This document shows positions 23,537 to 34,816 of a stretch of 64,000 nucleotides of DNA, piece by piece. Each line of letters starts with the position of its first letter. The stretch's first letter is position 1. The DNA is from Ciborinia camelliae (Eukaryota > Ascomycota > Leotiomycetes > Helotiales > Sclerotiniaceae). Below the pieces are notes generated by a model. The model was not told where the DNA came from. It made no database searches and worked only from the letters and a program-made list of their open reading frames with translations. Position numbers and translations under genes: made by a program. The DNA lies in contig JANPYM010000007.1 of NCBI GenBank assembly GCA_025890175.1, positions 2,251,517-2,315,516 of the forward strand, in the 5' to 3' direction.

Positions 23537-24239
23537 ATGAGTGGCGGACTTCCATGTAAGTACAAAATATGTCTACCGAAATATTGAATACCAGGCTTCA
23601 TACCCTTTTTACAATATTCCTCTATGAATTTCGCCTCGAATCAGCTATGCTAACGAGACTGGTTACGCTAGATGCCGCGGATGCCGAAAGGTTGGTTTTA
23701 CTTCATGAGAAAACTACGGAGAAGTCATGAAACATCGAAACTAATAGGATATCAGCCCGTTGAAACCTGCAGAACTCCAAGTTCTGAGAGCGCAATATGA
23801 GAAAGAGGGCGAACATGTTGGCGTACAGACACAGTTCAACTATGCATGGGTTCGTCTATTCTACCCTTTCGCAGCTCCTTTGGCCAGCCCCTAATGAAAT
23901 TAGGGTCTGATTAAATCGAATTCTCGAAACGAACAACAAGAAGGAGTGCGTCTCCTCTCAGACATATTTCGCACATCTCCAGAACGAAGAAGGGAATGTC
24001 TCTACTACCTTGCCCTCGGCCACTACAAATTAGGGAACTATTCAGAAGCACGACGCTACAATGATTTGTTAATGGAAAAGGAACCGGAGAATCTACAAGC
24101 GAGCAGTCTTAAGGGCTTGATTGACGACAAGGTGGCAAAGGAAGGCTTAATAGGTGTTGCTATTCTTAGTGGGGTTGCTATTGCTGCTGGGGTTGTGGGC
24201 TCGATGCTATTCAGAGGTGTGAGTAGAAATAATAGATAA
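23537..24239 (+). CDS. fis1: Mitochondrial fission protein FIS1
   Basis: Four exons: 23537-23555 (19 nt), 23672-23690 (19 nt), 23756-23849 and 23904-24239. Total 468 nt, 155 residues, which is the Fis1 length. The first two exons encode only MSGGLPYAADAE. The rest holds the TPR-like core ([63 protein letters not shown]). A C-terminal tail anchor of about 20 hydrophobic residues ([22 protein letters not shown]) is followed by a short basic end. Fis1 is a tail-anchored outer-membrane protein of mitochondria and peroxisomes that helps recruit the dynamin Dnm1. The splice sites were set by the family sequence: only acceptors at 23671 and 23755 restore [15 protein letters not shown]. Confidence 0.95.
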
Positions 24240-25354
24240 TGGGGAGGAATCTAGGGGCGGAATAATACTTCGAAGGGAGTCGGCGGTTAGAAAGCTCGGA
24301 TGAGGAGATTGCATATGTTTATGAATTGGGGGGGAAGGGGGGGGGCTTTGTTTGATATACCATTGGGAGCGGAAGTGCAATCCTGGATTACGAGAATAAC
24401 TTGACTATTCGACTATTCGACTTTCAATACATGGCTTGAAGCGAGTGAATCGATGCGTGAATCGATTATGCGTTCCATTTGTGCCTGTGATTCATCACTC
24501 TCAGCTTGGAGTCAATCTTGTGCCCAACTCAGCCTTGGAGTTGGAATCAGCAAGAATCTTATCGAACATGGTAATATTAACGAGGTAACCTCATCCTGCA
24601 CGCAAATCCAAATAAACTTGATTGTATGACCATATGAACCATAATCAATCTTCCTACATTTACCTGGGGTAACACTCGTAAATGCTTTTGATACAAGTTC
24701 TTATCACACATTTCGGATCTGGAAGATTGATAGTCGCTTGAAGTGAAAGGGAGTATAGCATAGCCTCCTTGTCACATATCAATGACTGACAGAGCCGAAC
24801 ACTTTGCGTCACTGACACACCAAAGATCTCACTTGCATTTGCGACCATAACCACAAATTGTCGGATTTCAATGTTCCTTACAATAACAACAACCACCTTC
24901 AAAATAGGCATTTCTTCTTTACCTTCCATTTAAATCTACCATACTACGACTGATTCCCAGAGCAAATTTCGATAACTATAATACCACGTTCATCTTCTTC
25001 CCAGGCTCAAACAAACAAATACATTCCCGATTGTTCAATATACGGAGGTCACTCGCAACGAGGCAGCTTCCCGAACTGTAAGCTTACGCCACAATAACTG
25101 TGGGTTGATTGCGCCTTGTGCTGTACACACACATCCCAGAGTAATCACAAACACACCGATTACGATATATCCAATCCCCCTGTCAGTAGGGGATAAAGGT
25201 GGACGAACTTCCCCGCTCTCATTGTAAGATAGTGAGAAGTCGAAGTAAGTACACCAAATCAACCACTCTGGCTTTCCGAGCACTGCGCACGACAGGCCTG
25301 GCATTATCTCTCGGTCTTACTGCCCTTGGGGCATACCAAACGATCAGAGACGCC
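24240..25354. other. Intergenic between fis1 and the RING gene
   Basis: About 1.1 kb with no supported gene. It contains a G-rich run near 24328-24347. The minus frames at 24660-24929 and 25035-25304 have no recognisable product. Confidence 0.5.
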
Positions 25355-27414
25355 ATGGCAGACCGACGAAATACAAGTGGTGGAAATAGTAATGGTGGTG
25401 GCGGAAGACATTTGGATGCTACGGGGGCTAGGGAGGTGGTTTATTGTCATCAATGCAACAACGAGTGGTATCAGGATGAACATGGCTTAGTATGTCCAGT
25501 GTGTGAGGGGGAGATTATTGAAATAGTAAGTCGGCCGAAAGTTGCGGCTCTTTTCACTCTTTATTCCATCTTGTTTCTGATTGTTTCATTAGGTCGACGC
25601 AAATAGCGACCCTCGTCCTGGCATGAACAATTCTCCAGATATGTCGCCATTGCGCGATCTTGAGAATCATAACCCTTGGACCGATGACTTAGATCCGGAA
25701 GAAGCAGATATTGAAGAACATATTACACATGGCCCAGGTGGCTCTATATTTATTTCACAAACAATAAGAACTAGTGGACCAGGAAGATCTAGAGGAGGAA
25801 TAATGGGAGGTCGACGAAGGTGGAGCCCAGGCGGCGATGGAGAAGAAGATGTTACAATGCGAGATTTCCATAGCATGCTAGGAGATCTGATAGGCCCGAA
25901 TTTGAGAGGAGATCGTCCTGGTCGATCGGGTCATGACGACTTATTTCCACGCGCTGGAGAATTTCATATCGGTGGTGGTGGAATTGCCGACCACCCATTC
26001 CCAGGACCTACTTTTATGGGTGGTCGTTACCATTTCGAGGGAAGGTTAGAAAATGGTCACTTGCGGCCAAGAGATGCAAATGGTCCCCAAGCTCAAGGTG
26101 CACCTGTCGAGGATTTGGCTACGTATGCTCCCCACAATGATTCCTTTGTTAATTTTCATGGGCTAGCGCCTCTACTCAGAGCTCGCCCTCGTTATGTTCC
26201 CAATTTTATGGACGAGTTTCAGGTTATTCAAAACCCGGAACGCAGAGCTTCTCCCAATCTTCGTTCTCTTCTCGTTCAGTACCATTTTTCTTTCTTTGCC
26301 AATTTAGAGATCCTCTGCTAACCAAACGATCAGGCTCATTACTAATTTATTTACACAAATGGGTGCAGTCCCCGCTGGAGGAGCCGGTGAAGATGGCGAG
26401 GCTCGCCGTGCGCCCGGTATGCCTCCTCCCGGTGCCATAGGCTTACCGGGACTTCTTGCATCACTCTTCAACCAAACACATGCATTGCATGGCGATGCTG
26501 TTTATTCTCAAGAGCACTTTGATCAGATCATGTCTCAATTGATGGAACAGCATCAGCAATCCAACGCACCCGGCCCTGCCCCTCCCGACGCCATCTCGGC
26601 CCTGCCAAAGAAAGCTCTCGATGAAAAGATGCTTGGTCCCGAAGGCAAAGGCGAATGCAGCGTTTGCCTGGATGACGTATTCCTTACTACTGAAGTTGTT
26701 GTTCTCCCCTGTAGTCACTGGTTTCACGAAACTTGCGCTGCTGCCTGGCTCAGCGAGCACAACACCTGTCCTATCTGTCGCAAAGGCATCGGAGCAGAAG
26801 AAGCATCCTCGTCTTCTCGTCAACCTAATACCAGAAGATCAAGCAATATCCCTAATAACAGTTCTTCCGATTCTTCATCTCCCCGTCGTACTCGTCTCTC
26901 TCGTCTCTCTCAATTGGACGCAGAAACTGACCGTATAGCCCTAAACGGAGCTCGATTGGAATCTATTCGAGCTGGTCGCTTCAGGCCCCCTCCTTCAGGA
27001 TCTGCGTCGTCTCAAAGAAGAGAAACGGAGAGACAAGCAGAAAGAGCAGCAGAACGAAACTTAGAAGATGGATTGTTTGCTAGTCTTTTACCTCGAGGCG
27101 AACACATGCCGGGTTACTTCCCAGGTAGTAGTGCATCGACACCTTCACCTCCAACATTGGGTAGAAGAGATTCGGGTATGAGTTCGATTGCGAATGAGCA
27201 CCGAAGAGGGTTTGGAAGCTCTACGTCAAGTTTCTCAAGGGACAGACCGAGGAGTGAGAGAAGTGAAGGTGATGGTTCAGTTAGGGGAGAGGGAAATGGG
27301 AGTGGGAGTGGAAATGGGAACGGTAATGGAAACGGTAACGGGAATGGAAATGGGAATGGGAATGGGGGGTTGAGTGGGTGGATTAGGGATCGCTGGAGTA
27401 GAAGACAGGAATAG
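25355..27414 (+). CDS. RING-H2 E3 ubiquitin ligase with N-terminal zinc ribbon (RNF115/126-like)
   Basis: Three exons, 25355-25525, 25593-26278 and 26334-27414, coding 645 residues. An N-terminal zinc ribbon has C31, C34, C47 and C50 (YCHQCNNEW..CPVCEGEIIE). The RING-H2 domain spans about residues 394-434, with the order C-x2-C..C-S-H-x2-H-x2-C..C-P-I-C. This pair of domains is the layout of RNF115/RNF126-type ligases, which bind ubiquitin or hydrophobic clients through the N-terminal finger and act in quality control. The middle is Gly/Pro/Arg-rich and the C-terminus ends with a Gly-Asn repeat coded by GGNAAY units, followed by WIRDRWSRRQE. Intron 2 was placed at CA|GTACCA and ATCAG so that SLLVQ joins LITNLFTQM in frame. 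Confidence 0.9.
27295..27370 (+). repeat. In-frame Gly-Asn minisatellite
   Basis: Tandem 6-nt units of the form GGNAAY within the last exon of the RING gene, encoding a run of alternating Gly and Asn. Whole units can be gained or lost without a frameshift, so length polymorphism between strains is expected. Confidence 0.85.
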
Positions 27415-28795
27415 ACAATGGGGTGCAATGTTTAAGGGATTTGATATTTTCCAAATGGAAATTTATGATTGATGGGGGATGGAAGAGCAGAGGATAGGAG
27501 TGGATTGTGAAAAACAGGCAGGAAAGACTCAATTCTACTTCTAGACTTTCTTGTTTTATACCACACTTCACTACCTTCCTCCCTCCATCCTTTACGTTAC
27601 TACGATACGATACGACACTTACACACTGGATTTGAGAGAAAGAAAACGAGCATGGGATTCGATTTCTACATGATGCGTGCTGGCTTTTCTTGCATGTTTT
27701 TTCTTTAAGCAGAGCTATGCTATACCAAGCCAACAGTGCTTGGCGTTTTTTTTTTCGAAAGGGGTTTTCTATTCTCTTGGTTTTTCTTTTGCGGGGGGAT
27801 GGTCGGATGGATTGATGGATGGGTGGAGGGGCAGGTAGAGTGCGAAGTAGGGTACGTACGTACGTAGTCAAACAGGGGAACAAATTAGTTAAGGCCACTG
27901 TCTATACCTAGGTTACTTGCATAGAAGAATGATGAGATGAGATGAGATGACGAGATGACGAGATCGAATGGATGAAGTGAGAAATGGGAAGGGATGTGAA
28001 TGAAGTTGAGGGAGGAAGGGAGGGAGGGAGGGAAAGGATTGGAAATGAAGGGAATGGGAATGGGAATATTATACGTTATTTCTTGATTCTTTGATTTCGT
28101 TTTTTTTTCTTTGGGTCATATGCCATGTAGGTAGGTAGGTAGGTATTTACAGATGTATGTACGTACACTTTCTATTCATTGATCTTTGCATACCTACCTA
28201 GATAGATAGATAGGTACTCACTCGTTTTACATCAAGAAATATATTATCGGTGTGGATTATTTTCATTTTGTTTTTAGGTATAATTATTAGAGATAAGATC
28301 TTAAACTTTAAATACCTAGGTAGGTACCTATGCTATCTATATACTACTCGTAGGTATCAACATCATTCTTCCTTCAATGACTCCCTGACTTCTCCTATTT
28401 GAAAATTAATTATCTTTCTTCACTAGGTACCTATACTATTATTGTAGCCACCTACACCTACCTACACATATACATACACTCACTATTATCGAACAATTTT
28501 CCAAAATTCCATCCAGTGCTGAGTCTCAGTCTCGATGTCCTTCCTGTCCGCTAATATGGCTATGCACCTTAAGTAATGGAATCACGAAGTTTCCTTCCAC
28601 TTATTTGTTATCGACCCTGTTTCGCTTATCCATAGTAGGTAGGTAGGTACTCCCAATACCTACCTATAGTACTCATACTCCATCCCTCGTTCCTCCATAA
28701 CCCGATGATATAAAATTTATTTATTTCTCCTACGTACACCATCCTATATCCTGTATACATGTCGCACCGTTCCGACGACGTAGCTTAGGGACAAT
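27415..28795. other. Convergent intergenic region rich in microsatellites
   Basis: No supported gene. Holds many short tandem repeats: GAGAT/GACGA near 27928-27964, GGGA near 28015-28033, TAGG near 28126-28146, GATA near 28200-28212, and several TAGGTACCTA-type near-palindromes (28312-28330, 28636-28668). The same TAGG/CCTA motif recurs near 58430-58445 and 59570-59582. Confidence 0.6.
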
Positions 28796-31168
28796 TTATA
28801 CATAATCACTCAAGACCTGGACTCTGGTCCTCGCCACCTGCGATCCATTTTCTCCCTCGCCGATCTTCGTCATGATTTGAATCATGCGTACTATACGTAT
28901 CCCCAGGGATCATCAGCACAAATCGTCATTTTGCGAGACGGAAGAAAGGCAAGGGGAGGAAAGAGAAAACATACCAATATCTCCCTTCGCCCTAATGAAT
29001 AATGGATCCTCGGCCAGCTTCTCCGTCCCGTCTTTCTCATTTGCGATTTCCTCTAGTATATTTCCAATCGTCATGCATTCCAGAAATGCTCGATGGTTGA
29101 AAACCCACCATACTTTACTTTCACTCTCGAAGAGTTCGTAGAGGAGGAAGAAAGCTCTGACAGCGGAGTGGGCCGCATCTAGAGTGCCTCGAATACTTGG
29201 CGGGACTTCGGGACTTTCGTTCGAGTGAAGCAACATTAAGTTATGGTAGTAATTACTGGTGAGGAAGAGAATTTGTCGTACGAGTCGTTTATTGGTTTGT
29301 GCTTGCAGGGAGATAGACTCGTGGTCCCAGGAGCGAAAGACGTCTGGCAAGGAACGATGGACGGCGCGGAAATCGCCGAGGAGTTTGTGTTTTTGTCGGG
29401 CGTTGGCGCAGATGGGGAGGTCGAGGGAACGGGGGGAGCATATGGATTCTTGGACGAGGTTAGCGAGGGCCCAGCAGCCGCGGATGTAAGCTGTGTCATT
29501 GGGATTGGCGATGGAGTCAGAGTCGTCAATGAGATCTTCTACGTTTACGTCTGTGTGTGTTGCGCTTGGCGGGAGAGAAAGGAGGACGGTTAGGAAGGTA
29601 TCTTGGAGAAGAACTGCTTGCCAAAGTTTTCGACGTTGTTGCTTGTCGAATGTGGATGCCTCTGGGGTGACTATATTGGGATCGCGATGGAGACCCATGG
29701 CGTACGATTGTCGAATGAGTATACCAGCGAAGGCCCAGCCATCAGAAGCGTGATTATCATTAATGAGGAAATATGTAATGAGAACCATGGCTTGAATTGA
29801 GCGCATTGAAGCCTTGTTGAGATACGAACCCAGTCGAAGCGATTGATGAGCGGCAGATACATAAAACTCAGCAGTTTGCTGCCGTTCTCTGGGTGGAGAA
29901 ATTTTGACGAATTGAGTTCCTAGTGCCATCATGGAAAATATCATGGCAACTAGGGCGGCATCTGTTCGATCTCTTTCTGGTCCTTGCTTTGACCAGAAAT
30001 GTTCGTAATCTGCATAAAAGGTTTGTCTGTGGAGCATAGGATAAACAGGATCGACACATTCGAAATATCTTTCCATCAAGATATCTGCTTGACCTTTAGC
30101 TGGCAAAACTGAAATCACTTCCGGAAGTCCTCCTTGGCATGTCCAATAATTCGCAAAGGGATGCTCCGAGCCAATCCCGAAGACATTCGAAGCTTTAGGA
30201 TGCGAGTATGGCACATTAGAAAGTAGACCAATCGAGGATGAAACCGAGCCTCTGGAGGCACTTCTTTCATTGGGATCTGGTGCTTGGCTCGGCGATTCGA
30301 CAATATTGCCTGCTACGGAAGTGGACTTCTTTGGTCGCTTGGTCATACGCCGGGCATTTGCAAGAGACCTATTTGTCTCTCTGCAGCCAATGTTAGTTAT
30401 CATACATAACTTTTGATGGCAATACTAACTCGAGGATGTTTGCTGCTGTATGATATTTACATTCTGATTGTCGTTTTATACCTAGGGGTCATGTTAGCAT
30501 AAGTATCAAGTTGGCAAGGACTTCATATACTTACACGCAAGACAATGCGGTCGACCTCGGTCGCACTGAAACTAAATTAATATTGATTCATGATGACGTT
30601 TGGATGGATAGAACAATCCAAAGCCGGCTGTATAAAATTATAAAACAACAGATAACAGCAGAGAGATGTAAGAAGTGGAATGGGATGATTGATTGTATGC
30701 AACAGGAGAGCCCCATCTTCGCCTATATGATCTATTTGAAGGGCTAATCGCAGCGAGAAGAATCATGTCATGGCATAGTTATTTCATGCTTACTACAATA
30801 ATCCACGATATGCAATGTAGATGGTAGACAGTAGGTAGAAAGCAACTTTGCTGAAACCCTTACTATGAATGCAATTGAGAGGCTCATGCATGAGATGATT
30901 CGAAGAAGACATTATACAAACTAACCTTTGTTTTGCGTTCTACACACTCTATACATGACAAAGTAGGTTTATTACGTTTCTGCCTCTTCTTTGGAGGTTC
31001 TGTCCTTGATCCATCTTCAGGTTGTATTGGATGTATAGGACTTGATCCTGATATTGGAGATTCATTGAAAGTTGGATTCGATACGGTTGGAGAAGTTGTC
31101 GGAGCATATGCGATGGTTGCATTACTCGTATACCCAATAGGTATTATTGCAGGTGGTTTTTGGTCCAT
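28796..31168 (-). CDS. Zn2Cys6 transcription factor with fungal-specific TF domain
   Basis: Five exons: 31168-30926, 30565-30535 (31 nt), 30481-30430 (52 nt), 30380-28975 and 28890-28796. Total 1827 nt, 608 residues. The binuclear zinc cluster is spread over three exons; once joined its spacing is perfect: C72-x2-C75-x6-C82-x6-C89-x2-C92-x6-C99. It is preceded by a basic KKRQKRNKP segment. The fungal_trans middle homology region runs from about residue 190 to 420 (YFECVDPVYPMLHRQTF, ..LITYFLINDNHASDGWAFAGILIRQSYAMGLHRD, RRKLWQAVLLQD). The last exon supplies MIQIMTKIGEGENGSQ and ends VQVLSDYV, a typical C-terminus for the family. It is a nuclear DNA-binding regulator; target genes are unknown. 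The reading frame without the last splice would end in unrelated residues. Confidence 0.92.
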
Positions 31169-32080
31169 TTTTCGTTACCGTTACCGTTACCGTTTCCTTT
31201 CCTTAGCGGGTTGCACCAGCACCATGCAATGCAATTCCCCTTTCTACCGATAGGGGTACCGGTACTGTACCTCAGCTTGCAGGTGGCTTACGATATAAAA
31301 AGATATTTCCCGACGTCTCGTGATATAGTAATATAATATGATATTATAAATCTTTTGCCGGATCGTCGTTGAGTCTGGGTCACTCAACATGAACGAGGAG
31401 CGAAATTGGTTGATGGAAATAAGACGATGTGAGCCAGTTGGAGGCGTCACGTGTGTGGTGTACGGGAATATTGGAAAGGATGCGGAGTATACAGAAACAG
31501 AAGAGAACACACCAACAACGGGGAATATTAATAATAATGGGTATAACCGTATAGTACCTACTAGGTAGGTGATTCACTCTTGAAGATCAATGCAGGTGGG
31601 ACCTCGAATGGGAGGAAGGCTGAAATGGGAAGGCTGCAGCACACCTGCATTACCCAAAACTGATGAATAAGCAGAAAAAGCGGGGAAATCGTCATCCGAA
31701 CAAATGAACTAAAAAAAACGATCGAGTTGAAAGGATGAAAGGATGAAAGGAGAGGAGAAAGTAAAACATGAAAGGAAAAAGGAAAAAGGAAAAAAGGAAA
31801 CAGTTAGGAGTTGAGAGAGAGACATTCACGTGGTGATATCATAAGATATCTACCTAAATGGTTATAAACGTAAAAGTTCTTATAAATGAAAGTATTGACA
31901 TTTATTTATTAGATAGTATAATAAGTCTTAGGTATGAAAATGAAGGGTCTGGTATAGATGACCAACCATGATGATGATGATGATGCCCCGGATAATATGA
32001 TGTCTTCAACGGAAATGCCAAAAGAACATCTCCGATCGACCGAGGTCCCCGTCACCGCCTTTGTGTTGCCTCCAACCAAA
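31169..32080. other. Upstream region of the Zn2Cys6 gene
   Basis: About 0.9 kb of probable promoter and 5' UTR. It includes a CGTTAC tandem repeat (31173-31196) just above the start codon and purine-rich A/G tracts near 31735-31802. No gene is supported. Confidence 0.55.
31173..31196. repeat. CGTTAC hexanucleotide repeat
   Basis: About four tandem CGTTAC-type units lying 5 bp upstream of the Zn2Cys6 start codon, so within the 5' UTR or core promoter. Confidence 0.85.
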
Positions 32081-32491
32081 TCATTCTGCCCCATGCTTTC
32101 CCCACGAGGGTGGGATGGGTGTGTCAATACCGCTATATCCGGGAGCAGCAGTGTTACGAGGAGGGTTAACACACTTGACCCTCGACTCCATTTGGGATTG
32201 AGTAATACATTTCCAAGCTCCACCTCCATTACAAGGAGACCCAAGTTTGGTACCGTCCTGGCGATTCTTTCCCAAACATTCGGCATGACAATCCGTCTTG
32301 GTGTCCCAGTTGACCTAGGGGGGGTTAGCGTCGGGAGATATCATATGATGGAGGATGCATCGATGACGGACCTGATCAGGTGTAACACAACATTCTTGAC
32401 CACCACGATATAGACATGAGCAATAAGAACAAGCTTGTACGCTGACTGCGCTAGCGATGAGGAATAAAGCGATGGAGGAGATTTTAACCAT
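32081..32491 (-). CDS. Small secreted cysteine-rich protein (effector-like)
   Basis: Two exons, 32491-32372 (120 nt) and 32314-32081 (234 nt), encoding 117 residues. The 57-bp intron runs from GTCCGT to CCTAG. Residues 1-20 form a clean signal peptide (MVKISSIALFLIASAVSVQA) with a predicted cut before Cys21. The mature part has ten Cys at 21, 24, 26, 34, 35, 49, 53, 68, 76 and 88, an even number consistent with five disulfides. A Pro/Gly-rich tail without Cys follows (residues 90-117). I do not recognise the fold. It lacks the hydrophobin eight-Cys layout and shows no catalytic motif. Size, secretion and Cys content match the general profile of apoplastic effectors or antimicrobial proteins, but function is inference only. 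It borders an A+T-rich gene desert. Confidence 0.82.
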
Positions 32492-34816
32492 CTTGAAACT
32501 ATCTAGGGGGTATCCCTAAAGCTACTTGATGATTTAAAAAAGAGGGTAGGTGATGGTTTTAGTGATGTCCTTGATTCTTATACAAGGTGATATCTGTTCT
32601 TTTATAGGCATCTTAACTCGGAGTTTTTCTAGATTGATGGACATACCGATATCCTTTTCATATGTATGAAGTATTTCTTATTTTAATTATTGGGAAAGTT
32701 TATCAATTGGAATTAGCATTTTTTGAATGTAGAGAGAGTGGAAGTGGAAGCATGATGCTTCCATCAGTACCGGGGGATGGATCGGCAGGGGGTAACTAAC
32801 TCTGTGTTAATATTATATAGATATAATTCAAATTTCTTATTTAGTATTCCTTCCACCGTGTAGGATAACATTATTTTGAGACTTCCTCGAAGACCTTAGA
32901 ATATTGGTGTGAGTGGAGACAAATTCAGATTTTAGAATGAAATAGGTACCTAGGTATAGATCTTCTCGGCTTTGAATTGATTCATTGGTTGGATTCTAGA
33001 ATTTCATATTTGAGCTACAGTATGGAAATTGAAATCGAGGTTGAAGATTGCTCAAAAGGGTATAGAATCATCGAAATGTTTTCACTTGATGATGGTGTAG
33101 GCATTGATTTTCAAGCCTTTGGAAATGCTATCCTATACAGTGGAAGGGATAGAACTTTCTATCGTAATTAGGCTGCGTTTAGACCTATAAGCGCCTCAGA
33201 TTATAGCCAAAATGGGTAACCTTTCAACTCTAATCGATTTTGGAACTTTATGCTAACCCCAGTATTATTAGTATCATTATGGGGAACGGTGAAGAGAAAT
33301 AGTACTATAGTATTTCCACTATATATTGTATTTCGACTTGTTTTTTTAAACTATATTTTGAGTTGAATCATGCGCATATATGCGTATCACTAGCGCATGT
33401 ATAGCACCTTTAATTATTTCAACACCTGGGTTTATACCGAGTTGAACTAAGATCTATAACAAAGTGATCGCTCCATTAGCTTTACTACTACTAGGCCAAC
33501 CGTCTAAAAGAGACAATACTAAACTCGAAGATCTAGCGACGCTTACATACTACTATATAGATTTTCTAATTTCTAAATCAAAGTCTATCAGGTTCGATAT
33601 AAGTTAAAGGGTTCAAACAAGCAAGATTAAGATTAATATATAGTTAAACTTTTATTTGATTAAATAAAAACCTTATAATATGTCACGAGAATGATCCTAT
33701 ATATAGTATAGTGGTGATATAAGCTATTGAGTGTATTCTTACTAGTATAATCTCTTTAAACAGTCTAGGCTTCTGTAGAGTTTACAAGAACAAGCGATTG
33801 AATTGAAGATGATCTAAAAGCCATTCTATAAAGTCGTTGAAGAGGTGGCTTTTTTATAGGCGACTATATCTAGTCGGGATTATAACATAGTCGCTAACGA
33901 CTATACGACTATACGCTTAAGACGCGTATACTTTAGCTTTTTAATATAATAATACAATTCCAAACAAATTATAATCGACTCTATGATTATTCAACATTAG
34001 CTTTCAAATTCTATATCTATTCTAGAGAGAATTGAGAGTATTTAGATCCATTCTATACTCGAATTTCAAAGGGGTTTGTTCGAATACGAGCTCTACAATT
34101 AAGCTAATTCTAGACCCTATACGTGTATTAGTTTTTAAATATGGTTGTAAAATAGAAAACGGATGCAAGATCTACCATCGATTTAAAAAAAGAATTCTAA
34201 TAACTATCTAATTACTAGAATTGAAGCTATTTAGAATTGTCGCGTCTTATTTCTATCTACCTACATATAGAATTAAATACATTACATCATTGTGTAACCA
34301 TTGTCGCCGCCATTATACACAAGTATAATTTTGATAATTCGAACGATTCTGAATTCCATTATTTAAACGTGGTAAGTAGTTTTGAAGCCATATACCCGAA
34401 GTATATTGATCTAGATTGAAGGAATCTACAGGTTCACTTTTTAATTCAACTAGCAACGGATGCATCATGCAACGCATTGAAACGGATGCGCAACTTAGAG
34501 TGGTTGTATACCGGACCTGAATACCCCTCATTCCCTAGCGGTATATCGAGTTGCCCCTCGCGGATCCCCTGGTACTGATACACCTCGGAAAATAGGGTGG
34601 TTTTGAAGATAGATATGGATTAAAGATATAAGTACACATGTGACTAGATAAAACCCCCCCTGTTACTAGGTATGCTTATGTAATACGCGAGCTTCAGTGC
34701 TTTCACGTCGTGTTTCCACAGACGCGTTAGTTCGCGCTTTCGATAAGGAAATACAATCAATCAATCGATAGAATTATATATATATAATGGAATTTTAGAT
34801 TGATTACAGTAATTCC
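32492..34816. other. A+T-rich gene desert
   Basis: About 2.3 kb with no intact gene. From about 33,180 to 34,560 the sequence is strongly A+T-rich, TpA-rich and full of stops in all frames, with scattered CG-containing islands. This looks like a degenerate repeat changed by RIP. I could not find terminal repeats or a target-site duplication, so I do not name an element. Confidence 0.55.
34722..34727. promoter_or_regulatory. MCB-like site upstream of ctf18
   Basis: ACGCGT 90 bp upstream of the ctf18 start, with TTCGCGC 3 bp further on. ACGCGT is the MluI cell-cycle box bound by MBF in yeasts, which drives G1/S genes including replication factors. The position suits such a role, but the motif is short and binding is unproven. 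Confidence 0.4.

Noticed and set aside
29243..29593. 116-codon plus frame
   Set aside because: Antisense to the Zn2Cys6 regulator's main exon.
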